Shown here in pieces: positions 55,788 through 64,000 of a DNA stretch of 64,000 bases. This DNA comes from Parietaria judaica. Its lineage: Eukaryota; Streptophyta; Magnoliopsida; Rosales; Urticaceae. The stretch lies in assembly GCA_954871525.1 (NCBI GenBank), contig OX940869.1, forward strand, positions 20,798,001-20,862,000, written 5' to 3'. Below the pieces are notes generated by a model, which searched no databases, was not told the DNA's origin, and saw only the letters and a list, made by a program, of their open reading frames with translations. Both the position numbers and the translations under genes were made by a program. Every line of letters starts with the position of its first letter. Position 1 is the stretch's first letter.

Positions 55788-57707
55788 ACAAGATATTTTA
55801 TCCATTTGTAAAAGATTATGACAAGTCGTTGAATAAAGATGATACTTATTATGATAATCTTATTATAGTTTCTAGTAGAGTAAAATAGAATATTTGATCC
55901 TTAGTTCATAAAGGATGCAATTATGGATTATTATCACAACAGAGCCAATGTGAAGAAGAATTAATAATCATAATAAATGAACGTAAAATGTTCGTGACCT
56001 GATTAGCTGGGTAGGAGCCCATTAATCCTATAAAGGTCATTAATGTGACTAAGTGATAATCCTATTCTGGATTTTGTGTGTGTCACACTCACTAGAAGTG
56101 CATTAAGTATGAAGTGTCTTCATACTGGATTGGACCTGACTTAAACTCCGGAAGTTATCATATAAGACCGTCACTGATAACTTGGAGTTGAGTCACTAGT
56201 AGATGATCAAATGGATATTCGATCTAAATCCTGAGTGATCTTGAGTCCAAACTGATGGCTTGATTGTTCTTTGATTTAACCGTTAAAGAACACGAAATAT
56301 TACCGCTGTTCCCAACACTATTATTTTGGGAACATGATAGTCAGCAGTAAGGGTAGCTTGGTCATAGACATGGGCATCACACAGCTCTCTTCAGAGTGAC
56401 GATGATTCCCTTGATTGTCGGTGGTGAGAAGTGAGAGGTACCCGTGCGCAACTTATGAGTCGAAACCATAAGTGGGTTACTCATAATATTACTGACTGAG
56501 TCAAGGATGAAAATGCAATGAGGGGCATAACGGTAGAAACCGCCTGCTCGTGTGTGGATCATCAAGTGAAAGATCAATAACCCGAATTTTATTGTATCAA
56601 TGGACACCCTGCTGTTATAAAGGGAATAATATATACCGTATCACTAAAGAGTGCAGCCTCAGGTCTATAGTGGAATCACTTCGAGGTTTGACGAACAACT
56701 AGCAGTTCGTTGGAGCTTAAGTGATACGGGTCCATGGTCCCCAGGATAGCTCCGTAACGGATGATACGTACGTGATTAAAATACATTCTGGATAATGTTT
56801 AATCATTTGGCTTGACTTATAAAACTGAAAGGTCTGTGTCAGACGTCAGATAGTTTTATCGTTAGCGTGGAAAAAGTACCATATTTTGGTACACGAAATT
56901 AACTGATAAAAGAAAGTTAGAATTTAGATTTTCTATCAGCACCATGTTGTTGGAAATTAAATTCTAAGCAACTTTTCTTTTTGAACCAAGTCATTTCGAC
57001 TTACGGTTACTGATTTATGGATTTTTTAAGTTTGTGATCGGTTCGATAAACTTTGAAATTAAATCACATGTCACGAATTTAAATGATGGTGTGGCACCAT
57101 GACATTTGAATGTGTGATATTGAGATCAGGAAATATTAATATAATTTAATTATTTGGATTTAATTATTTATTTCTTATTAATAATTAATAATTAATTAAT
57201 AATTAATAGATTTATATTAATAAATAAAAATATATATTTATATGTGTAAATTCGAATTAGGGTTTCATATATGAAACCCTAGCTAAATTATAAAGGTATG
57301 ATTTGGTCTTTCCAAATTTGCGGCATAAGTACCAAATGTTTTGGTATTTTAGCGAATCCCTAAAATCAATATTATCCATTGGATCGGTTATGATTTAATA
57401 TCAACCGTTGGATTAAGATATCGATAAATTCGAAATTAATAACTTGGTGACCAAGTTTCATTTTTCGAATTTGGTTAATTAATTATATCCGTTTGATCGG
57501 TCTAAGATTTAATCTTTACCGTCGGATTGAAAATTAATTAATTATATATAGTTATATATTTTTCGAATTATGGTTTATGGATAAATTCGAAATTGTTTTT
57601 TAATAAATCTTTTTATATTTAATTTTATCCTAAACTAATTTGATCCATTAGATCGGTTTAAAGATTTATCTCAACCGTTGGATCTAGATAATGATAATTC
57701 GAATTTT

Positions 57708-57770
<63 letters not shown>

Positions 57771-58548
57771 CGAATTTTATAAAGATAAGAAGATAAAATT
57801 GGATTTTGATTTTATCCTAATCTTTCTTATTTAATTAAATCACTAATTAATTATATCCATTGGATTTAGATGAGATTATATCTGGACCATTGGATTAAGA
57901 TAATTAATTATATTTAAATATATGAAATTCGAAATTAGGGAGTGAATTTCTCCAATTCGGTTACGGTTTGAGCCTATAAATAGGAGGCCCATTCTACAAA
58001 TTTTTCACACCTTTCCCCAAAGAAAAATTCGAACTCTCCCTCTCCCTCAGGGTCTGCGAATTTTCTCTCTGATCTCTCTTTTCTGGTTCGGCTTAGGAGA
58101 CTATTTCTCCGGAAGCTTAAAAAGAACCATCAGTTAAAATTTTGCGACAAAAGTCCTGCCGGCGAAGCCCACGCTTCGGTACGAGGATTCCAGGAGAATA
58201 TCCCGGAAGATCACGGGAGTTTCCTTAGCACCGGCGGAGCCCTGCCCGATTCAGAAAGCGCAGCCGGAAGTCGTCAATAGAGGTACGACCTTATGCATTG
58301 GGTTAATAAATGCAACCATTTACTGCTTTCTATTTATTTCCTATTATGACTAGATTATTAATAATGATATATGAATATTAAATTACATAATATTTATCAG
58401 ATTTTGTGAAATGGTTATTATCCGATATCCGGACCTTTGGACAGATAACAAGTTATTCCGCTTTAAATTAATTTTTAAATGTTACCCGGACGGTTCGGAG
58501 GTACAATTCGTGATAATTTTCAAGGAATCTGAGACGCGATTCCCAACA
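55767..58548 (+). mobile_element. 3' LTR of the complete Copia element
   Basis: 2782 bp, same termini as the 5' LTR; TATA box at 57975-57982; palindrome at 57258-57281; long (TA)n at 57711-57766. It retains the ~55 bp near 56410 that the 5' LTR has lost. Confidence 0.9.
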
Positions 58549-58890
58549 AGGAGCTCGCCAATGAAGGAAGAGCACGAAGAATCATCAAGATCAGCACGGA
58601 GCTTCATTAAGACCGGAGTTTGCCCAGAAGAGGACATCGCCAAGACAAGGACTCCGCCCGGACGAGGAGCTTCGCCGTGAACTGGACTTCGCCACCACCA
58701 AGGAAGTTCGCCGAGGATCGTCAATGACAGCCCGGAGACTCATCCAAGACGACGGAATCCCCTCCAGCTTTGACGATCAACAGTCAACCCGCGTTGACTC
58801 AGCATTCAATTATCCTTGTGTTCAGCGGGTCAATCTCGGGACCCGAACCTTGGATCTGACTCTAAGTTAAAGCCATTTTACGCATTAACA

Positions 58891-58912
58891 GTTTGGCGCT
58901 AGAAGGAGGGGA
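58891..58912 (+). promoter_or_regulatory. Primer binding site of the Gypsy element
   Basis: GTTTGGCGCTAGAAGGAGGG directly after the LTR; shares GTTTGGCGC with the F-box elements. Confidence 0.65.
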
Positions 58913-58982
58913 GCCCGAGAACACGCCTCGACACCCTTCCAGCAATCATCAGAAGAACGGAGCACGACGATCGCCATTCGAC

Positions 58983-60749
58983 ATGACGAGCCGCGCCAGT
59001 GCTTCACAACACGCGACGCCGCAACCGACGACCAGCATCCCGCTCAACACGAGGGCCCAAACCCTCGCCAGGTGGACTCAGCCACCTCGCCAAGTTCCAC
59101 CAACTCAGATCGGGAATGAAGACGGCGCCAACGACGCTTCGCAGAGGTCAGTCGACGCTCACAACGAAGAAAGTACGGGAGGTCGCCAGAAGGTTCGCCA
59201 AGACGAAGATCCCGAAGATGCCGGAGATTGCCAGGACCGCCCCGACCCTCGCCAGGTTCGCCTGGGGGGTCGCCAGGAGGTTCGCCAGGCAGAAGGTCCC
59301 GAAGACGTTGAAGACCGCCGGAAGTACCCGGACCCTCGCCAGGTTCGCTCGGAAGGTCGTCAGGAGGTTCGCCTGGCCGAAGACTTCAACGACATGTAGC
59401 ACTGACGGAACATCTCTGACCCTCGCCAGGATCGCCAAGAGGGTCGCCAAGGGAACCGACGTGACGAAGACTGCAACCTTGCCAGGGCTTACCAAGATCG
59501 CCCGGGGGGTCGTCAACTCTCAACAGGACACGAAGGCGGAAGACGAGCTGAAGTTATCTACCTCGAAGACTACAGAGAAGACTAGCAACGCGACCGCCGG
59601 GCTTCGCCCGACAGCCGCCTAGGTCACTAGGAGCCTCGCCAACCGCAGCGCGACGACGTATTCGACCTCCTCCTAGGGATGCAGAAGGAAATCCAAGACT
59701 TGCGCTCTGCCCAGGACCGTGGCGTGAGAGGCCGTGCCGTGCTCGACGGGACTGTGTCCCCACTCGCACCACACCTGCTCGACGGAGAAGCCAAAGGCGA
59801 CCTACGCTTCGCAAGCAACCTCATCTACGACTGGAAAGGAGATCCAGTCTAATACCTCGTCTAATACCAGACAATCATGCAGATGAAGAAGTGCTCAGCC
59901 TCGACGATATGCCAGGCATTCTGCCTAACCCTAATGGGAACGGCGTTCGAATGGTACCAAAAACTACCCAAGGCAAGCATCTACTCTTTCAACCAGCTCA
60001 AGGACCTGTTCCTCGCCCGCTTCGCCGGCGCAGTGACTCAAAGAAAGGAAAAATCCTACCTTTGGTCCATCAAGCAGAAGACCGATGAATCCTTGCAGAA
60101 GTTCATCAACCGCTTTGTCGAAGAATCCAATAAGCTAAACGACTACACCGACAGCGATGCCGTGATCGCCCTCATCGACGGATTGCAAACCGGGGAGTTC
60201 TTGATCTCCCTCGTGAAGGAAAGACCGTCGACCCTGACGGAGCTCATGACGAGAGCAGCCCAGCACATCTCTGTGGAAGAATACCTCACCAACAGGAAGT
60301 CAACGGAGCCAGGGAGCCGTCAACGAAGCAACGACCGCTCGCCCGACGAACCGAAGATGAAGAAAAGCCGCACGGACGACAACCGGAGCCGAACGGCGAA
60401 ACCGCAAGGGAGTCAGGCGATGAAGAAGCCATTCCGCTACAGAGGATACATGCCGCTGACGACAACGCCAGACGAGATCTACGCTATGCACGGCCATAAG
60501 TTCAAGAAACCCCCTCCGCTTAGCAAGCCGAGGAAGGATAAAAGCCGATACTGCCTATTCCATCGTGACTATGGTCACATGACGTCGCAGTGCTACCAGC
60601 TGAAGAACCAAATTGAAGATCTGATCAAGGAAGGACAGTTAAAGGAGTTCGTCAAGAGGCTCACGTCGAATGACGGGGGCATGCCGACCCCACTCTTAAC
60701 GATGGCACAACCGACGACTCAAGGCGACAACCGAGGGAAAGCCATATGA
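58983..60749 (+). pseudogene. Gypsy gag, broken in its N-terminal half
   Basis: A likely start is ATG 58983 (MTSRASASQHATPQPTTSIP). A repeat-rich segment follows (59180-59400, repeated CGCCAGGTTCGCC-type words) that ends in a stop at 59397. Frame then changes, and stops at 59850 and 59863 precede the long ORF 59877-60749 (290 codons). That ORF has the retrotransposon gag core (GTAFEWYQKLPKASIYSFNQ, LKDLFLARF, ESLQKFINRFVEE) and a CCHC-like knuckle (YCLFHRDYGHMTSQCYQLKN). It forms the particle core in related elements. The capsid-like half is open, but the full-length protein is not. Confidence 0.8.
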
Positions 60750-60836
60750 GCAACCCCGCTAAACGTCGTATCAACAATCATCAGAGGACCAGGAACTGGA
60801 GACTCAGGCCAAAGCAGATGGAGCTATGCACGAGCA

Positions 60837-61667
60837 ATGGAGAAAGGATGGTCGCCAAACCAGGTTAACCTGATGGGCTCAACACCTCCAATCCGCACAG
60901 GCGAAACCATCACTTTCACAGAAGACGAAGCCCTGACCATTTACGACCCGCATAACGACGCCATCGTCGTGGAAGCGCAGATCGCCAACAGCATGGTTAG
61001 GAGGATCCTCATCGACAACGGAAGCTCAACCGACGTAATCTTCAAGACGGCCTTCGAAAAGATGAGCTTGGGTCGAATCATCGCAAACCCAGTTCGTACA
61101 CCGCTATTCGGTTTTGCAGGAGAACTCGTGACGACCGAAGGATCCATCGAGCTGCCAACGACCTTCGGGGCTAAAGACGGACCTAGGGTGACTCGAATGG
61201 TGAACTATCTCATCGTCAACATGCCTTTGTCATACAACGTCATCATCGGAAGGCCCACGCTCAACCAACTCCTGGCCGTGAAATCCACCTATCACCTACT
61301 CGTCAAGTTCCCAACGCCGAGCGGAGTCGGAATCATGCGAGGAAGCCAAGCTGAATCACGAGCCTGCTACGAGAAGGGAGTACGCCGAAGCACAGCCACA
61401 GTCGCCGCCATCAGTAAAGGAGTCAACAATTTCAATATCGCCAGACGAGGAGAACCAGGAGAGGATACGAAAACGCCAATAGCCATTATCGGACTGAGAG
61501 AAATATTCGCCCTCCTGCTACAATACGAGAAGACGCTGGACCAATCCAGGAAGACGAGCGGAGCTGCACCAGAAGACTCTCCAGACTACGCGACGTACAG
61601 GCGCCTCGTCGACAAGATGTTCAACCGCCTACGCTTTATCAAGCGGAAGATCAACCACGCCAAGTGA
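60837..61667 (+). CDS. Gypsy protease region
   Basis: An open frame of 276 codons (upstream start unclear; an ATG is at 60837). It carries a retropepsin-like site, LIDNGSSTDVIF, and the downstream flap-like segment YNVIIGRPTLNQLLAVKST with a following FPTPSGVGIMRGSQAESRAC block that normally leads into RT. Here it ends in about 90 unfamiliar residues and a stop, with no RT. The protease would mature gag in an intact element. The DNGSS variant of the usual D[ST]G motif occurs in Tat-like elements. Confidence 0.7.
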   Translation: MEKGWSPNQVNLMGSTPPIRTGETITFTEDEALTIYDPHNDAIVVEAQIANSMVRRILIDNGSSTDVIFKTAFEKMSLGRIIANPVRTPLFGFAGELVTTEGSIELPTTFGAKDGPRVTRMVNYLIVNMPLSYNVIIGRPTLNQLLAVKSTYHLLVKFPTPSGVGIMRGSQAESRACYEKGVRRSTATVAAISKGVNNFNIARRGEPGEDTKTPIAIIGLREIFALLLQYEKTLDQSRKTSGAAPEDSPDYATYRRLVDKMFNRLRFIKRKINHAK

Positions 61668-62411
61668 AGGAGCGAAGAAGAACGCCAACCAGGGGTCGCC
61701 AAGAAAATAGAAACAAAGGCTGACATAGTCGCCAAGCAAACTCACGGCGCTGACACCCCCGCAGCTGAAGGAAGAAAGGAGACGAAGAACGCACCGCCAA
61801 GCAGAAGAACCACGCCCAACGGGTCGGTATGGAGTATGCATATCAGCGGAAGCAACAACGACACCAGCGCAGGAGCAGGAAACGTCTTCATCAGCCCTCA
61901 AGGAGAAAAGTCGAAGTACGCCATCAAATTCGAGTTCAAAGCCTCCAGCGATGAAGCCGAATGCGGAGCACTACTCACCGGCTTAAACCTCGCCGAAAGT
62001 CTTGACGTGAAGAATTTACAGGTACACTGCAACTCGTAGAAAATCGCAAGTCGGATGAACGGCAAACTACCGACACAGGAGAACAAGGCGCTGACTCAGC
62101 TGCAAGAAGCCATGGATCGCCTCCAGCCATTGACGTGGTACGAGATCGCTTGGATCCCTGCAACAACCAACGACGAAGCAGCAATACTAGCCCGAGCAAT
62201 GAGCGGAAAAGGAGAAGACGAATGGCGCAAGACCCCCGACGAAGAAACGGAGGAAGAGTCAAATGCCTACGAAGAAATTCTCGCCATCAACACCGAAGAC
62301 GAGTCCAAGTGGATGACTGCGATAGTCGACTGTTTATGCCAAGGCGAGCTACCAGTCCTCCTGTCAACCCGCACTACTAAAGGTAAGGCGAAAAACCCCA
62401 TATCCTTTTGA
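61668..62411 (+). pseudogene. Decayed RNase H of the Gypsy element
   Basis: From about 61836 the frame reads MHISGSNN, SAGAGNVFISPQGE, ASSDEAECGALLTGLNLAES, HCNS-stop, then WYEIAWIPATTNDEAAILAR. This is an RNase H of the type found in Tat elements (normally VDGSSN...NNEAEYEAL...SDSQLV). The first catalytic Asp is Ser, the later Asp is Asn, and a TAG at 62037 breaks the frame. RT and integrase that should flank it are missing, so pol has a large internal deletion. Confidence 0.7.
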
Positions 62412-63308
62412 ATAAAGCACAATGCGCAAGGTAAAGTCTACTAAGAAAGACCAGCCTTATTTATAAATAAATTCATTATTTACGAAATACTCTGAAAGTT
62501 TTCCCGAAACTGCGAGGTAGATTACGCCAAAACTCAGGGGGTACTATGGTATATACCGGCCCTAAAAAAAACAAAACCTGACTACGCGTTGAAGACCTTC
62601 GCCAGGTAACAATAGGTACCGGCACGATCCGGATACTCCTTCGCCAGGCAACAATAGGCACCGGCACGATCCGGATACTCCTTCGCCAGGCAACGATAGG
62701 CACCGGCACGATTCGGATACTCCTCCGCCAGGCAACAATAGGCACCGGCATGATCCGGATACTCGTTTGCCAGGCTATAATAGGCACCGGCAATTACGAT
62801 CCGGATAACTCCTTCACCAGGCTATAATAGGCACCGGCAATTACGATCCGGATAACTCCTTCGCCAGGCTATAATAGGCACCGGCAATTACGATCCGGAT
62901 AACTCCTTCGCCAGGCTATAATAGGCACCGGCAATTGCGATACGGATAAATCCTACGCCAGGCTATAATAGGCAGCCCAAACTCGTCAGATTAGCTACCC
63001 GGCGAGCAAAGGCATAACATCGTCTACGGACAAAACTGTATTACTTGCAGGTTATAAAAGGGTAACGACACTACAATCGCAGCAGACTGCACTCAAAAGA
63101 CTGCTACAACGCGACACGACTCGCACACTTGACAAAGCAAAGGTATGAACAAAAATCAAAGTTCAAATTATACTAAAATGCATAAATGTCATGAAACAGG
63201 TACGAAGTGAAAAGGCAAAATACGCCAAACGAACGTGCCAGGGCAAGAAGTACGGCTAAAGCAAAGCCCGAAAATGTCTACAAATCATAATGGCAAAGAA
63301 AAGAGAAA
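62412..63308. repeat. ~42-47-bp tandem repeats and spacer
   Basis: At about 62590-62985 there are eight or so units. Early ones are ~42 bp (CCAGGCAACAATAGGCACCG, GCACGATCCGGATACTCCTTCG in variants); later ones are ~47 bp (CCAGGCTATAATAGGCACCG, GCAATTACGATCCGGATAAC). The minus-strand peptide repeat here is an artefact. The rest, 62986-63308, is non-coding. Its position, between pol and an antisense gene, equals that of the repeats in the F-box elements. Confidence 0.8.
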
Positions 63309-64000
63309 CTAATCTCTAGGAAGCGTCAAGCTGAGAGGCTCTGTGTCACGAATAGAGTCTGGAGCACCAAGGACGTCAAGGAACCTGAAGGAAAGGGCAA
63401 GATGACCATTCTCCTGAAGATGAGCCGCCTGGCAATCCGCAAATCCCGACCAGTACACCTCGTCAGAAGCTGCATGCCATGTCGCTTCTGTCTCAGTGAG
63501 ACTCGCGCCAGCATCCGCCTTCAACTTAGCATGGGAGGAGGCAGCCTCGGAGACATCACGCTGAAGACGCTCAATCCGAGATTCACGCCTCGTTAAAGAA
63601 GCCTCCAAAGCCACGATATGGTCCTTCGCCATACGAAGCTCATCTTCAATGGCTCGACGACCCTCGCGCATGCCTTCAGCACGGGAGATCTTGACCTCGG
63701 GCTTCGCCTTGGTCACCACACCCTGCAGTGCATCACGCTCAGCAACAGTTTTCTTCAAGACAACCTTCAAAGACGAACACAGGGTATTGGAAGCTTCAAG
63801 ACGACGAGCCACCTCTGCCGACATCAACAAGGCCTAGAAGATAAACGATGAGCATGAAGAAAAGCATCACAACAAAGTGAGTAGAAATGCCAAAAGGTAC
63901 GTACCTTCGCCTGGAAAAAGGAGTCATCCTCAAGCAAAGCAGAGTCTGAAGCACCCACCACTTGCGCAAACACCCGAGTACGAAGCTCAGAGACGTTCTT
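63309..64000 (-). CDS. Antisense coiled-coil gene of the Gypsy element, partial
   Basis: Minus strand, exons 64000-63905 (5' end outside window) and 63833-63309, with a 71-bp intron (GTACGTACC...CTTCTAG, 63904-63834) in phase 0. The 206 visible codons are open: an Ala/Glu/Arg-rich coiled coil (ARRLEASNTLCSSL, EDELRMAKDHIVALEASLTR, ERLQRDVSEAASSHAKL) and a short C-terminal segment. It resembles the coiled-coil part of the antisense gene at 16903-21097 in type and position. Its role is unknown. Confidence 0.6.

Larger units (their letters stand above)
47845..58548 (+). mobile_element. Complete Copia retrotransposon, 10.7 kb
   Basis: LTRs at 47845-50527 (2683 bp) and 55767-58548 (2782 bp), duplication AGGAG at 47840-47844 and 58549-58553, tRNA-Met primer site at 50530-50541, a leader with conserved hairpins, then a protease-integrase frame and an RT-RNase H frame. 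Gag is essentially absent: the coding start runs into protease within 90 codons. It is inactive through a frameshift, an RT active-site change and a lost polypurine tract. The LTRs differ by SNPs, TA-run length and a ~55-bp deletion near 48470 in the 5' LTR, so the insertion is not recent. Confidence 0.9.
46591..58890 (+). mobile_element. 5' LTR of the Gypsy element, split by a Copia insertion
   Basis: Left part 46591-47844 and right part 58554-58890, about 1.6 kb once the Copia element and one AGGAG are removed. TATA box CTATAAATAGG near 47228. The left part contains a 17-bp repeat array. No coding sequence belongs to it. Confidence 0.8.
46591..64000 (+). mobile_element. Tat-like Gypsy retrotransposon, continues past window
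   Basis: The 5' LTR starts TGTTATG at 46591 and ends GCATTAACA at 58890, interrupted by the Copia element at 47845-58548. A TTTGGCGCTAGAAGGAGGGG primer site follows. Then come gag, a protease region, a decayed RNase H, tandem repeats and an antisense coiled-coil gene. RT and integrase are not found. The 3' LTR is outside the window. Gene order and antisense ORF fit non-chromovirus Tat-type Gypsy elements. Confidence 0.8.

Noticed and set aside
62476..62793. Minus-strand ORF with repeated VPVPIVAWRRS-like peptide
   Set aside because: Artefact of the 42-47-bp tandem repeat.

Overview
This is a stretch of nuclear DNA from a flowering plant, most likely a dicot. It is AT-rich, dominated by nested LTR retrotransposons, and contains typical plant genes: an intronless PLS-class PPR gene and a six-exon ARID-HMG gene with GT-AG introns. 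No bacterial features were found. All similarities were judged by eye; no alignment or database search was run.

Layout. 1-7312: a minus-strand Ty1/Copia element. Its 3' LTR carries an 843-bp solo LTR. Its pol keeps only a decayed RT-RNase H. Gag, protease and integrase are replaced by a three-exon gene with two C-x2-C-x11-C-x2-H motifs. Its 5' LTR is deleted to a stub. 7313-10772: a Copia RNase H fragment split by a 3.17-kb solo LTR (TSD GTAGC), which itself holds a 1.14-kb hAT element (TSD CTCACTAC). 10773-12623: a truncated Copia LTR. 12624-27257: exon-like gene fragments, an inverted array of ~80-90-bp repeats, a 5-beta-reductase-like pseudogene and a tRNA-type SINE, interrupted by two related LTR elements.

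These two elements (13889-24760 minus strand, TSD AAACC; 27258-36204 plus strand, TSD GAACC) are the most unusual content. They have LTRs of 776-784 bp and a TGGCGC-type primer site but no gag or pol. In their place is a sense-strand F-box/LRR gene resembling plant SKIP14, followed by a tandem-repeat block and then a large antisense gene (three exons, about 1,280 codons, with its own TATA box). The minus-strand element has a second LTR plus F-box unit, explained by unequal recombination followed by a deletion.

36205-44848 holds the main host genes: PPR (36617-38278), ARID-HMG (38815-40117), a 5'-truncated DUF4336-like fragment (40315-41025), then MITE-like DNA and a SIRE-type Copia remnant with an env-position ORF. 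44849-64000 is a three-level nest: a minus-strand Copia LTR (carrying a 744-bp Tourist-like MITE) hit by a Tat-like Gypsy element, whose 5' LTR is hit by a complete 10.7-kb Copia element (47845-58548, TSD AGGAG). The Gypsy element has gag, protease and a decayed RNase H but no RT or integrase, then tandem repeats and an antisense intron-containing coiled-coil gene. This is the same 3' architecture as the F-box elements, which suggests that the F-box elements are non-autonomous derivatives of that lineage.

How the parts relate. None of the elements appears autonomous. The F-box elements keep LTRs, primer site and polypurine tract and would need proteins supplied in trans. The PPR and ARID-HMG genes look intact.
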